Positions 42,761-51,979 of a DNA stretch of 64,000 bases are shown here, piece by piece. The stretch's first letter is position 1; each line of letters opens with the position of its first letter. The stretch lies in NCBI GenBank assembly GCA_016178595.1, contig JACOSY010000015.1:1-64000 (forward strand). Direction: 5' to 3'. Made by a program: the position numbers and the translations under genes. The notes beneath the pieces were generated by a model. That model worked only from the letters and a program-made list of their open reading frames with translations, was not told the origin of the DNA and made no database searches. The stretch is from Ignavibacteria bacterium. Lineage in GTDB: Bacteria; Bacteroidota; Ignavibacteria; UBA10030; SZUA-254.

Positions 42761-43477
42761 TCATGTGATATACGGCTTGCGCCGACGAAGGATATTTTCA
42801 GCCAGCTCCAAATCCTCCGGTGTCGTTATCTTGATATTGTCGTAACTGCCTTCCACAAGGCGCACCTTCTCGCCGAGACGTTCAACAAGACTGGCATCAT
42901 CAGTGCCGGCGAAGCCATTCGCGCGAGCGCGTTCGTATGCCGTATAGAGCAATTGAAAGTCGAAACCCTGCGGAGTTTGTGCAAGCCAGAGTCGTTCACG
43001 TGAGAGTGTCTCCTGGATGGAACCATCGGCCGCCGAGAGTTTCACCGTCTCCTTCGCCCTGACTGCCGGTACTGCCGCACGATAATGGACGGCAACATCG
43101 ACGATACGCTCGATGAGTCCGCCGTCAATGAATGGCCGAACACCATCATGAATGAGAACATAGTGAAGGCTTCGGCTTCTCAGCGCTTCGAGACCGCTCC
43201 AGACAGAGTCCTGGCGCTCTTCTCCACCACAAACGACATGACTGACCTTCGATAATCCGGATTTCTTCACGAGATTCTGCACCTCTTCCATTGCATCCGG
43301 TGAGACGGCAATCGCAATGACATCGATGAGAGGGGAAGATTGAAAATGCTCAAGCGTTCTGAGAATGATCGGCTTTCCGTCCAATTCCAGAAACTGCTTC
43401 TTCCGGTTACTTCCCATCCGTCGACCTCGTCCCGCCGCGGGTATGACGACACCAATCTTGCTTTCCCGTACTGTCAT
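42761..43477 (-). CDS. ispD: 2-C-methyl-D-erythritol 4-phosphate cytidylyltransferase
   Basis: 238 residues. The CTP-binding start is VVIPAAGRGRRMGSNRKKQF; YVLIHDGVRPFID and the later AVPAVRAKETVKL and NIKITTPEDLELAE segments are typical of IspD. It makes CDP-methylerythritol in the MEP route to isoprenoids, in the cytoplasm. The gene starts six bases after queA ends, so they are co-transcribed; no ispF fusion or neighbour is seen. Confidence 0.93.
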   Translation of the reverse strand: MTVRESKIGVVIPAAGRGRRMGSNRKKQFLELDGKPIILRTLEHFQSSPLIDVIAIAVSPDAMEEVQNLVKKSGLSKVSHVVCGGEERQDSVWSGLEALRSRSLHYVLIHDGVRPFIDGGLIERIVDVAVHYRAAVPAVRAKETVKLSAADGSIQETLSRERLWLAQTPQGFDFQLLYTAYERARANGFAGTDDASLVERLGEKVRLVEGSYDNIKITTPEDLELAENILRRRKPYIT

Positions 43478-43483
43478 CGGCTC

Positions 43484-44521
43484 TTACTGGATGAACATTG
43501 CGTCACCGTAACTGTAGAACCGCCACTTCTCCTTGATCGCTTTCTTGTATGCCTTCATGACAAAGTCCCGACCGGCGAAGGCGCTCACGAGCATCAGGAG
43601 CGTCGATTCCGGCATGTGAAAGTTGGTAATAAGCGCATCGACAACCTTAAAATCATACGGCGGAAAAATGAACTTATCCGTCCATCCCCGGTTTGCTTTC
43701 AGGTGGCCGGTCGTCGTGACGCTGGATTCGATGGCGCGAACGGTGCTTGTTCCTGCGACGAACACACTCCCCTTACCGTCAATCGTTTTATTGACCATAT
43801 CGACTGTCGATTGGGGAATCTCATAGTACTCAGAGTCCATCTTGTGCTTGGAAAGATCTTCTACTTCCACTGGACGGAAGGATCCAAGTCCGAGATGCAG
43901 GATCAGCGGCGCAATCTTCACGCCTTTCTTCTCCAGTTGCGTCAAGAGACGCTTGGTAAAATGAAGGCCGGCCGTCGGAGCAGCAACCGACCCGACTATC
44001 TTCGCGTAGACGGTTTGATAGGTCTCCTTATCTTCTTCTGTCGCGTCGCGATTGATGTAGTACGGCAGTGGAGTAACGCCGATCCGCTCAATGATCTTGA
44101 AGAGATCATTCTTGTAGTTAAAGCGCACCGTCCGACCGCGCGAGGTAGTGTTATCGATGACTTCACACCAAATTTTACCGTCATCAAAGTAAATCTTATT
44201 GCCGATGCGAACTTTTCGCGCCGGGTCGACGATGACATCCCAAATTGCCTCATCGTGGTTCAGCTCACGCAGAAGGAACACTTCGATTTTCGCGTTGGTC
44301 TTCTCCTTCCGACCGAACAACCGCGCAGGGAACACCTTCGTCTGGTTGATGACCAGGCAATCTCCCTTGCTGAAGTAGCTGACGAGATCAGCGAATCGTT
44401 TCTCCTCAAGGGACTCGTCCGAACGATTGAGCACCATAAGTTTTGAAGCATCGCGCGGCTTGGCTGGGTACTTCGCGATGAGGTTGCGTGGGAGTGGATA
44501 CTTGAAATCGGATAGCTTCAT
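43484..44521 (-). CDS. queA: tRNA preQ1(34) S-adenosylmethionine ribosyltransferase-isomerase
   Basis: 345 residues. QueA landmarks: YPLPRNLIAKYPAKPRDASK at the start, DCLVINQTKVFPARLFG, SVAAPTAGLHFTKRLL, LGLGSFRPVEVEDLSKHKM and TNFHMPESTLLMLVSAFAG. It transfers and isomerises ribose from SAM onto preQ1 in tRNA to make epoxyqueuosine. ispD follows immediately. The 151-base gap upstream toward ppdK holds no gene that I can support. Confidence 0.94.
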   Translation of the reverse strand: MKLSDFKYPLPRNLIAKYPAKPRDASKLMVLNRSDESLEEKRFADLVSYFSKGDCLVINQTKVFPARLFGRKEKTNAKIEVFLLRELNHDEAIWDVIVDPARKVRIGNKIYFDDGKIWCEVIDNTTSRGRTVRFNYKNDLFKIIERIGVTPLPYYINRDATEEDKETYQTVYAKIVGSVAAPTAGLHFTKRLLTQLEKKGVKIAPLILHLGLGSFRPVEVEDLSKHKMDSEYYEIPQSTVDMVNKTIDGKGSVFVAGTSTVRAIESSVTTTGHLKANRGWTDKFIFPPYDFKVVDALITNFHMPESTLLMLVSAFAGRDFVMKAYKKAIKEKWRFYSYGDAMFIQ

Positions 44522-44672
44522 TGATAATTCACCCGTTTATGAATGGATAAATAGTAAAATAATACACTCACGTTCACACCTGCAGACGACAATGTGCAAA
44601 AGCACTGGCTCACTACTTCCCTCTGACTGTGGTTGTCAGGTGGAGTAGTATCAACGACCTTCTTCGCATGCT

Positions 44673-47420
44673 CTACTTCCTTTTCTGATTTTTTCGTCCT
44701 GAATTTTTCCCGGACTGCCGGAGCGCAGCCTGCGCTGCGGCCAGCCGTGCGATTGGAACACGGAACGGCGAGCAACTGACATAATCAAGACCCAGCTGCG
44801 CGCAGAACTCAATCGATTGCGGGTCGCCGCCGTGTTCACCGCAGATACCGATCTTCAGGTTCTTCCGGACGTTCCTTCCTTTTTCAACGGCAATACGCAT
44901 CAGCATCCCGACGCCGCGTGTATCGAGCGTCTGGAACGGATCCTGTTCGAAGATTCCATGATCAAGGTACTGCGGCAAAAATGTACCGGAATCGTCGCGC
45001 GACAATCCCATCGTCGTCTGCGTGAGATCGTTCGTGCCAAACGAGAAGAACTCTGCAACGGTCGCAATTTCATCCGCTGTAATGGCAGCCCGCGGAAGCT
45101 CGATCATCGTTCCAACGAGATAGTTGACCTTAATGCCGTGTTGTGAAAAAATTTCATCTGCTACTCGCCGTACGATACCTTCTTCCTCTTTCAGTTCCCC
45201 TGCAAACCCCACCAGCGGAATCATGATCTCCGGATGAATATCGATTCCTTCCTTCTTCACTTGACAGGCAGCTTCGAAGATTGCCCGCGATTGCATTTCC
45301 GTAATTTCCGGAAACACGATACCGAGCCTGCAGCCTCGATTACCAAGCATCGGATTGAATTCTTTCAGCTGGTATATCCGCTGGGCAATTTTTTCTTTTG
45401 CAATGCCGATTTTCTGTGCGAGTTGCGCAATTTCCTTTTCATTGTGTGGGAGGAATTCGTGCAGCGGCGGATCAAGCGTGCGAATGGTGACCGGTCGTTC
45501 CCGCATCGCACGGAAAATGCCGATGAAATCGTTCCGCTGCATCGGAAGAAGCTTCGCCAGCGCACGGCGACGCCCGGCTTCGTCTTCCGCCAGAATCATT
45601 TCACGTACAGCATCGATCCGGTCTCCGCCGAAGAACATGTGCTCGGTCCGGCAGAGACCGATTCCTTCGGCACCGAACGCAATGGCGACCGCACTCTGAT
45701 CCGGTTGATCGGCATTCGTTCGAATCTTGAGCTTGCGAAACTTGTCCGACCACTGCATCAGCTTCGTGAACGTTGTGAAGATCGCAGAATCCTCCGGCAC
45801 CATTTCCTTTTCAACCAGAATCCGGACAACATCGGAGGGCTTTGTTCGAAGCTGGCCTTCAATAACCTCTCCGGTCGATCCGTCGATTGAGAGGTAGTCT
45901 CCCTCGTGGATCGTTTTCCCATTGACACACATGGCACGCTGCGTGTAATCGATCTCGAGCGCGCCGCAGCCGGCAATGCACACTTTTCCCATCTGACGGG
46001 CAACGAGCGCCGCATGCGAAGTCATTCCGCCACGCGCTGTCAAGATTCCTTCAGCCGCATTCATTCCTTTAATGTCTTCCGGCGACGTCTCGACGCGAAC
46101 AAGAATGACTTGCTCGCCGCGTTGCTGCCATTCTTCGGCATCAGGTGCGTTGAAAACAACTTTTCCTGTCGCTGCGCCAGGTCCTGCGTTGAGTCCTTTC
46201 GCCAGCAGCCGTCCATTCCCGATGGCAGCAGACTTCTCGTTGTAGTCGAAGACCGGGCGGAGGAGTTGGTTCAACTGTTCCGGCTCAACACGCATAACGG
46301 CTTCTTTCGGAGTAATCAATCCTTCCTTGACCATATCGACTGCAATGCGAAGCGCAGCAAACCCCGTTCTCTTGCCATCGCGTGTTTGCAACATGTAGAG
46401 CTTGCCCTGCTCGATCGTGAACTCGAAGTCCTGCATATCGCGCAGATGTTTCTCGAGCTGCTTCCTGACTCTCAGCAGTTGTCGATGAATCGACGGGTTC
46501 ATTTCCGCGAGCTTGCTGATCGGCATCGGCGTCCGAACTCCTGCCACGACGTCTTCACCCTGGGCATTCATGAGAAATTCACCGTAGAATTCGTTTTCGC
46601 CCGTTGCCGGATTGCGAGTGAACGCGACGCCCGTTCCGGATTTCTCGCCCATGTTGCCGAAGACCATCATCTGCACATTCACAGCCGTTCCCCAGCTCGC
46701 CGGGATGTTGTTCAATTTGCGGTACGTGATCGCACGATCGTTCATCCAGGACTTAAAGACGGCAGTGATTGCTCCCCAGAGTTGTTCGAGCGGATCTTGT
46801 GGGAAGCCGACACCGAGCTTCTGTTTGATTTCATTGTGGAACTGTCTCACCAAGTCCCGCAAATCATCGGCAGTCAGTTCCGTATCGTGCTCGATAGCCC
46901 GCTCGCGTTTTTTGCGTTCGATGATGATCTCGAACGGATCGCGCTCATCGTCGCTCGCCGGTTTCAGTCCCAGCACCACATCGGCATACATTTGCACAAG
47001 ACGGCGATAGGAATCGTACGCAAACCGTTCATTGCCGGTGAGTGCGATTAATCCGCGAATAGTCGTATCGTTCAAGCCAAGATTCAAAATTGTATCCATC
47101 ATCCCCGGCATTGAAGCGCGCGCGCCGGAACGCACAGAAACGAGCAGGGGATTCTTTACATCGCTAAATTTCTTTCCGGCGAAACTCTCCACTCTCCCGA
47201 GGGCACTGAGAATATTTTTTTTGAAATCGGCGGGATACTTGCCGCCGTGTTCCATGTAGTACGTGCACATCTCCGTGGAAATAGTAAACCCCGGAGGAAC
47301 AGGAAGTCCGATGTTCGTCATCTCCGCCAGGTTCGCACCCTTGCCGCCCAGAATCGGCTTCATATCCGCGCGGCCTTCTGCTTTCCCGCCGCCGAACACG
47401 TAAATGTACTTACCTTTCAT
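44673..47420 (-). CDS. ppdK: pyruvate, phosphate dikinase
   Basis: 915 residues, standard bacterial length. The N-terminal ATP-grasp part starts [20 protein letters not shown]; the phospho-histidine is in [18 protein letters not shown] (~455); the C-terminal PEP/pyruvate barrel ends with the catalytic cysteine in [10 protein letters not shown] and [17 protein letters not shown]. It interconverts pyruvate + ATP + Pi and PEP + AMP + PPi. A short basic tail ([11 protein letters not shown]) follows the last helix. The start overlaps the previous stop by four bases (ATGA). Confidence 0.95.
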   Translation of the reverse strand: MKGKYIYVFGGGKAEGRADMKPILGGKGANLAEMTNIGLPVPPGFTISTEMCTYYMEHGGKYPADFKKNILSALGRVESFAGKKFSDVKNPLLVSVRSGARASMPGMMDTILNLGLNDTTIRGLIALTGNERFAYDSYRRLVQMYADVVLGLKPASDDERDPFEIIIERKKRERAIEHDTELTADDLRDLVRQFHNEIKQKLGVGFPQDPLEQLWGAITAVFKSWMNDRAITYRKLNNIPASWGTAVNVQMMVFGNMGEKSGTGVAFTRNPATGENEFYGEFLMNAQGEDVVAGVRTPMPISKLAEMNPSIHRQLLRVRKQLEKHLRDMQDFEFTIEQGKLYMLQTRDGKRTGFAALRIAVDMVKEGLITPKEAVMRVEPEQLNQLLRPVFDYNEKSAAIGNGRLLAKGLNAGPGAATGKVVFNAPDAEEWQQRGEQVILVRVETSPEDIKGMNAAEGILTARGGMTSHAALVARQMGKVCIAGCGALEIDYTQRAMCVNGKTIHEGDYLSIDGSTGEVIEGQLRTKPSDVVRILVEKEMVPEDSAIFTTFTKLMQWSDKFRKLKIRTNADQPDQSAVAIAFGAEGIGLCRTEHMFFGGDRIDAVREMILAEDEAGRRRALAKLLPMQRNDFIGIFRAMRERPVTIRTLDPPLHEFLPHNEKEIAQLAQKIGIAKEKIAQRIYQLKEFNPMLGNRGCRLGIVFPEITEMQSRAIFEAACQVKKEGIDIHPEIMIPLVGFAGELKEEEGIVRRVADEIFSQHGIKVNYLVGTMIELPRAAITADEIATVAEFFSFGTNDLTQTTMGLSRDDSGTFLPQYLDHGIFEQDPFQTLDTRGVGMLMRIAVEKGRNVRKNLKIGICGEHGGDPQSIEFCAQLGLDYVSCSPFRVPIARLAAAQAALRQSGKNSGRKNQKRK

Positions 47421-48142
47421 GTTGTTGTATCCTTCGCCAGCTGTATTGTACCCCTTGCTGCTATTTCGGATTGCAGGAATCGCTCCAAAACTTGAGACGA
47501 GAAAGGATTCTCACGATCGGGCATCCGCTCCGGATGCCATTGGACCAGGAGAAAGAATGGATAATCACCCCGGCTGTTCAACTCGAGCGCTTCGATGATT
47601 CCATCCGATGACTGCGCGACTACTTTCAGATCAAGAGCTACCTTGTCGGCAGCTTGATGATGACTCGAGTTGGTCATGCCTTCTTTGACATGCACGATTG
47701 AATTCAGAAAAGATTGTTTCTCGACTGTGACTGCATGTCGACACTCTCCACTCCCGCTCTTGTGAGAAGGAAAGCCCGCTTCCTGGAGATCGGGAATAAG
47801 CGTGCCGCCAAAATGGACATTCACAAGTTGGAGACCGCGGCAAATTCCAAGAATGGGTATGCGTCGACCGAGCGCTCGATCGAGGGCCTTCCGTTCGAAG
47901 TCATCCCGTTTCCGGTCGACATCCGTGATGGCTGGATGATTCAACGGGCCGCCATACAGGACGGGATCGACATCGTGGCCACCTGTGAGCACGAGAGCCT
48001 CGCACGAGTCAACCTCGGTGAGATTATCCAACCGATAAGAAATTGCCGCGCACTCCACCGGCACGCCGCCCTGCTGAAGCCAGGAGATGTACTTCTGGAA
48101 CTTGTGTTCGGTACCGAGCGTGTCCGTAACGACTATCCGCAT
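47417..48142 (-). CDS. gamma-glutamyl-GABA hydrolase-like class I amidotransferase (peptidase C26)
   Basis: 241 residues. The nucleophile elbow is [18 protein letters not shown] (Cys ~97), the His-x-Glu is in LVQWHPERM, and the oxyanion region is [16 protein letters not shown]. These are the marks of the PuuD/peptidase C26 family, which hydrolyses gamma-glutamyl amides; the LYGG phrase is typical. The substrate here is unknown. It overlaps lpxK (TGATG) and ppdK (ATGA), an odd placement between lipid A and central carbon genes. Confidence 0.85.
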   Translation of the reverse strand: MRIVVTDTLGTEHKFQKYISWLQQGGVPVECAAISYRLDNLTEVDSCEALVLTGGHDVDPVLYGGPLNHPAITDVDRKRDDFERKALDRALGRRIPILGICRGLQLVNVHFGGTLIPDLQEAGFPSHKSGSGECRHAVTVEKQSFLNSIVHVKEGMTNSSHHQAADKVALDLKVVAQSSDGIIEALELNSRGDYPFFLLVQWHPERMPDRENPFSSQVLERFLQSEIAARGTIQLAKDTTT

Positions 48143-49191
48143 CAGGCGGCTTTCAGTACTGTTCGATCAATGATGGCGTGAAGGATCTCTTCACCCCGGA
48201 TAATTGTTGTTTCGATCTCAAGAAAGTAACACGATTGCGTTTGAAAGAAATCCGGCAGTGGCGACGAAGAGAGCCGACACATGTCTTTCTCCGTTGTGAC
48301 AATCATATCTGCCTTTCTCTGTTCAAACCGGGAACTCAATTCCCGGAAGTCCTCAATCGTGTATTGATGATGATCAGCATACGGGAAGAAATCGACGACT
48401 TCCAGTCCGAGCTCCTCAAGCATTTTTCGGAATGACGCCGGATTTCCGATCCCGCAGAATGCAACACATCGCTTACCTTTGACTTCCTCTATGCCCAATC
48501 GCTGTATCGAGTCAACGTGACAAAAATGTTTCAGCTGAAACCGAAGTGCGAGCATGGGTGCAGAAGTATACTGCTTCAAGCTGCTTGCCCAATCCGGAAC
48601 GGTGGATTCAACTCGCGTTATCGCAACAAGAGTCGCGCGCCGAAGTGATGAAAGTGGTTCCCGGCGCAATCCTGCAGGAAGCAGTCGGACTTCTTGCACG
48701 TCGCACGTACTGTCGATGAGTACGATATCGACCTCTCTGTGAATTTTCCGATGCTGAAATCCATCATCAAGCAGAATGACATCCACCCGGAAGCGATTGA
48801 TCACATATCGTGCACCGCGCGCCCGGTCGCCATCGACAATCACAACGGCTCCTGTAAGTTTCTTCGCCATCTGGAATGGCTCATCACCGAATATGGCGGC
48901 CGTGTCCCGGATTGTTTTCCCATCGGAGACAATTTGTGTTCCTCTGGACGAGCGTTTGTAGCCGCGACTGATGATCGCAACTTGCACACCCTTGAGGGAC
49001 AAATAATGTGCCAAGTACTCTACAAACGGAGTTTTGCCCGTTCCACCGGTTGTTATGTTTCCGACTGAAATGACCGGCACTTCCATTTGTTCGATTTTGA
49101 AAATTCCTTTATCATAAAACCAGTTGCGAAGCAATACCACAATGCCATACAGCCATGAAAACGGAAGAAGAATGACTCGCCGGACGTTCAC
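48142..49191 (-). CDS. lpxK: tetraacyldisaccharide 4'-kinase
   Basis: 349 residues from GTG 49191, overlapping the lpxB stop. The N-terminal membrane-associated helix is VILLPFSWLYGIVVLLRNW; the Walker A is SVGNITTGGTGKTPFVEYL; LLDDGFQHRKIHREVDIVLI is the LpxK signature. It phosphorylates the 4' position of the lipid A disaccharide at the inner membrane. The presence of LpxK with LpxB indicates ordinary lipid A synthesis. Confidence 0.93.
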   Translation of the reverse strand: MNVRRVILLPFSWLYGIVVLLRNWFYDKGIFKIEQMEVPVISVGNITTGGTGKTPFVEYLAHYLSLKGVQVAIISRGYKRSSRGTQIVSDGKTIRDTAAIFGDEPFQMAKKLTGAVVIVDGDRARGARYVINRFRVDVILLDDGFQHRKIHREVDIVLIDSTCDVQEVRLLPAGLRREPLSSLRRATLVAITRVESTVPDWASSLKQYTSAPMLALRFQLKHFCHVDSIQRLGIEEVKGKRCVAFCGIGNPASFRKMLEELGLEVVDFFPYADHHQYTIEDFRELSSRFEQRKADMIVTTEKDMCRLSSSPLPDFFQTQSCYFLEIETTIIRGEEILHAIIDRTVLKAA

Positions 49192-50324
49192 CGTGCATGT
49201 ACCTGCAGGGCCAATGAACGAATCGTTTCTGCGACACGAACCGAGGCGCCGGCAGTGCCGAGCTTGTCTCGGATGACGGCAAGCTTCCTGGAAATCTCTT
49301 TCCGTCGACTTTGATCTTTCAGCATTGCGATGGCTCCTATGGCGAGACGTTGAGGCGTCAGCTTCGATTGAATCAGTTCCGGAACAACCTCTTCGCCTGC
49401 GACAACATTCACCAGGCCGATATTTTTGATTCGCACAACTATTCTGCCAATCAAATACGTCAGCCAGGACGTTTTATAAACAACAATCATCGGTGTTTGG
49501 TAATAGCCCGTTTCCAGCGTCGCTGTTCCGGATGTCACGAGTGCAACATCGGAGTTCTTCATGAGATCGTACGTTGCATGCTGGATGAACGTCACCGCGA
49601 AGTCGTCTCGCACGAACGACTTGACGAATTCGAGATCGAGCACGGAGGAAACACCGACAGCAACATTTGCGCCGAGTTCATGGTTGACAATTCGAGCGGC
49701 ACCAAGCATCGTGGGAAAGATTTGTTCGATTTCTTGTCTTCGGCTTCCCGGAAGCAGACCGAGGATCGGCTTGTTTTCGTCGAAACCGTACCGCTTGCAA
49801 AATTCCTTCCTTCCTTGCGGCTCTGTCAGTGCTTCGAGCAATGGATGACCGACAAACTGAACGTCTATTCCTTCTTTCCGATAGATGTCTACTTCAAATG
49901 GAAAGACGACGAGCATCTTGTCGACGAATGATTTCATCTTCCGTACGCGTCCCGGATTCCACGCCCACACTTGCGGACTGATGTAGTAGACGATCTTCAT
50001 GCCATGCCGTTTCGCAGCTTCAGCGAAGCGCATGTTGAATCCCGGGTAATCGATCAACACAACCACATCGGGCTTTCGCGCGATGAGCAGCACGCCAAGC
50101 GTTTTCTCCACCGAGCGCAAGAGCGGAAGATGCTGGACGACTTCCCAGAAGCCCATCACGGCAAGCTCCCGGACATGATAAATCAAATCCATCCCTGCCG
50201 CCTGCATCTTGTCGCCGCCGATGCCAAAGACATCGCACAATGGATCGCGCCGCTTCAGCTCGCGCACGACACCCGAACCATGCAAGTCACCGGAGGCTTC
50301 TCCGGCAATCATCATCACACGCAT
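49188..50324 (-). CDS. lpxB: lipid-A-disaccharide synthase
   Basis: 378 residues, GT19 family. It starts VMMIAGEASGDLHGSGVVRE; VVLIDYPGFNMRFAEAAKRH, VYYISPQVWAWNPGRVRKMK and LLPGSRRQEIEQIFPTML are family landmarks, and SGTATLETGYYQTPMIVVYK closes the donor site. It joins UDP-diacylglucosamine and lipid X. The neighbours are lpxK (four-base overlap) and an ICMT-like methyltransferase. Confidence 0.95.
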   Translation of the reverse strand: MRVMMIAGEASGDLHGSGVVRELKRRDPLCDVFGIGGDKMQAAGMDLIYHVRELAVMGFWEVVQHLPLLRSVEKTLGVLLIARKPDVVVLIDYPGFNMRFAEAAKRHGMKIVYYISPQVWAWNPGRVRKMKSFVDKMLVVFPFEVDIYRKEGIDVQFVGHPLLEALTEPQGRKEFCKRYGFDENKPILGLLPGSRRQEIEQIFPTMLGAARIVNHELGANVAVGVSSVLDLEFVKSFVRDDFAVTFIQHATYDLMKNSDVALVTSGTATLETGYYQTPMIVVYKTSWLTYLIGRIVVRIKNIGLVNVVAGEEVVPELIQSKLTPQRLAIGAIAMLKDQSRRKEISRKLAVIRDKLGTAGASVRVAETIRSLALQVHAR

Positions 50325-50332
50325 GCTCGCCG

Positions 50333-50908
50333 CTACCCTCTCACGTACCAGATCACCAGCAGCACTATTGTCAAGAGCACAATTGCCTGGAGTGTCCGCT
50401 TTTCCGATACAAGACCCCGCTTCCAGTCACGCTCCGGTTGCGGATGTGTTCCTCCTTCATACTTTGAGAATGTCGGGATGAACCGCGGCACTGCATGTGA
50501 GTAATTCACATACTCATCTGTGAACGTCTTCAACAGATATTCTTCCTCCAAATTCACGATGATGGAATACTGGAAGAAGAAGAAGACAAGCGCGATTGCA
50601 GCCAGCACCGGCACGTTCGACATGATGCCGACACCGAAATACATCAGTATGTTTCCGAGGTAGAGTGGATTCCGAACATAGGAGAACGGTCCTCGTGTGA
50701 TGAGGAACGTTCCGCCAACGGGACCGGTCGTTCGTGTCTCGCTGCCGGCAATTGCTACTCCCCACAACCGGATAAATTCTCCTACGAGAACAATACACAA
50801 ACCGATCAGCAGACCGGAAAAAGTTGGATGCGCAAGAACAATCATGACGAGCAGAAACGGAATTGGTGTATAGCTTCGGTACTGGAACAACTGCTGGCGA
50901 AAATCCAT
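50333..50908 (-). CDS. isoprenylcysteine carboxylmethyltransferase-like membrane protein
   Basis: 191 residues, about five helices. The SAM-binding end is typical of the ICMT/PEMT family: GPFSYVRNPLYLGNILMYFG and NLEEEYLLKTFTDEYVNYSH followed by VPRFIP. Bacterial members methylate lipids or unknown small molecules; none has prenyl-cysteine as a proven substrate. It lies between the MtnX-like phosphatase (15-base gap) and lpxB (eight-base gap), so it might modify an envelope lipid. Substrate unproven. Confidence 0.78.
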   Translation of the reverse strand: MDFRQQLFQYRSYTPIPFLLVMIVLAHPTFSGLLIGLCIVLVGEFIRLWGVAIAGSETRTTGPVGGTFLITRGPFSYVRNPLYLGNILMYFGVGIMSNVPVLAAIALVFFFFQYSIIVNLEEEYLLKTFTDEYVNYSHAVPRFIPTFSKYEGGTHPQPERDWKRGLVSEKRTLQAIVLLTIVLLVIWYVRG

Positions 50909-50923
50909 GACACGATCTTTTCA

Positions 50924-51658
50924 CTACTCGGCGATGAACGCTTCACGGCGTGCAAGCGCGGCGCGGCGCCGCTTGCGTAGTGCGGGGCGTTTCCCGGGGT
51001 TGTCGAGCAAGGCACGCAGCCGTTCTTCCACATCGGCAAACGTACGATATTCGAAGTAAGAAATGTTTTCTTCCATGCAATACTTGAGAAGTTCATCCTT
51101 TGCAAACACGGCGTCCGCATAGCGTGCCGGACACCGATCGGAGTATCCTTCACCGACATACACAACGATATCTTCATCGGCAGAGTGTGTAAGAATATGG
51201 TTACGTTTGCAGCAGGCACAACGATCGCAGACTTCATCAGTGTACGGAAACGACGGCTCGAACCGAATTTGCGCTGAACCGTTCACCGGTACAAGCGCCA
51301 GATGATTGGAATAAAACTTCACATCCCCCAAGCCGTGTCGATCAAGTATGCGCTTGATATAGTAGTCCATGCCGTCGCTGACGATCGTAAGTTCAAGGCT
51401 GCGATCGCAACAGAATGCAACGAACGCGATAAAAGTCTCATCGATTTCCTGGGAGTCGAGGAACGAATCAAGCACCGACTTGTCCATGGTACCACATGCG
51501 GCAGACTCTCGGCGATAGCATTCAACCGCAGAGATCGACCCTTTCCGATAGTCTTCGACTGCATCGCTGCACTGCTTTCCGCCGAAGCGTTCAAACATCG
51601 CGTCTCCGACATCCGGTCTCGTAATCGTTCCATCAAAATCCACAAACACTCTGACCAT
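50924..51658 (-). CDS. HAD-IB family phosphatase (MtnX-like)
   Basis: 244 residues. HAD motif I is VFVDFDGTITRPDVGD, motif II is LTIVSDGMD, and motif III/IV is VVYVGEGYSDRCPARYAD. The CDRCACCKRNHIL loop with four cysteines resembles the cysteine-bearing insert of MtnX, the phosphatase of the methionine salvage pathway. No other salvage gene is nearby, so the substrate is uncertain. The C-terminus is an Arg/Ala-rich tail. It is the first gene of the run down to ppdK. Confidence 0.78.
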   Translation of the reverse strand: MVRVFVDFDGTITRPDVGDAMFERFGGKQCSDAVEDYRKGSISAVECYRRESAACGTMDKSVLDSFLDSQEIDETFIAFVAFCCDRSLELTIVSDGMDYYIKRILDRHGLGDVKFYSNHLALVPVNGSAQIRFEPSFPYTDEVCDRCACCKRNHILTHSADEDIVVYVGEGYSDRCPARYADAVFAKDELLKYCMEENISYFEYRTFADVEERLRALLDNPGKRPALRKRRRAALARREAFIAE

Positions 51659-51711
51659 ACCGGAGAAAAATTATTAGACCGTATGAGTAATTCATGTTAC
51701 ACAGAAGTCGA

Positions 51712-51926
51712 GTCGTCGAAAATCTCAAATCCTAATCTCTAAACTCGAAATAAATCCAAAGCACTAATTTCTAAGTAAATGGAAAGAACGTCATTCTAGT
51801 GATTTCGAACAATGAACTACGCCCGCCGCAAGCAGCGGGGAACTAACCCCTGAGAGATTAGAATTTAGCGTTTATTTAGTATTTGGGGCTTAGGGTTTCG
51901 AATTTGTGATTTATAAATCCGTCGAT
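51712..51926. repeat. intergenic repeat-rich stretch between the MtnX-like gene and smc
   Basis: The 321-base gap contains no supported gene. It holds short TAAT/CTAAA/AAATC words in both directions (AATCCTAATCTCTAAACTCG near 51729; the complement-like AGATTAGAATTTAGCG near 51856), an imperfect hairpin CCCGCCGC..GCAGCGGG (51822-51839) and a GGGG-AACTAA-CCCC hairpin (51837-51850). Similar low-complexity text is frequent between genes in related assemblies, to my recollection. Confidence 0.5.
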
Positions 51927-51979
51927 GCGTAACATCAGTGAGTAATTGAAGAACAGCTCGCCCTGGTGTCGGACGATGA

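Noticed and set aside
43340-44446. A 368-codon open frame antisense to queA and ispD.
   Set aside because: Both underlying genes are certain and the frame shows no family features.
45906-47051. A 381-codon open frame antisense to ppdK.
   Set aside because: Complete overlap with a certain gene, Arg/His-rich shadow composition, no domain.
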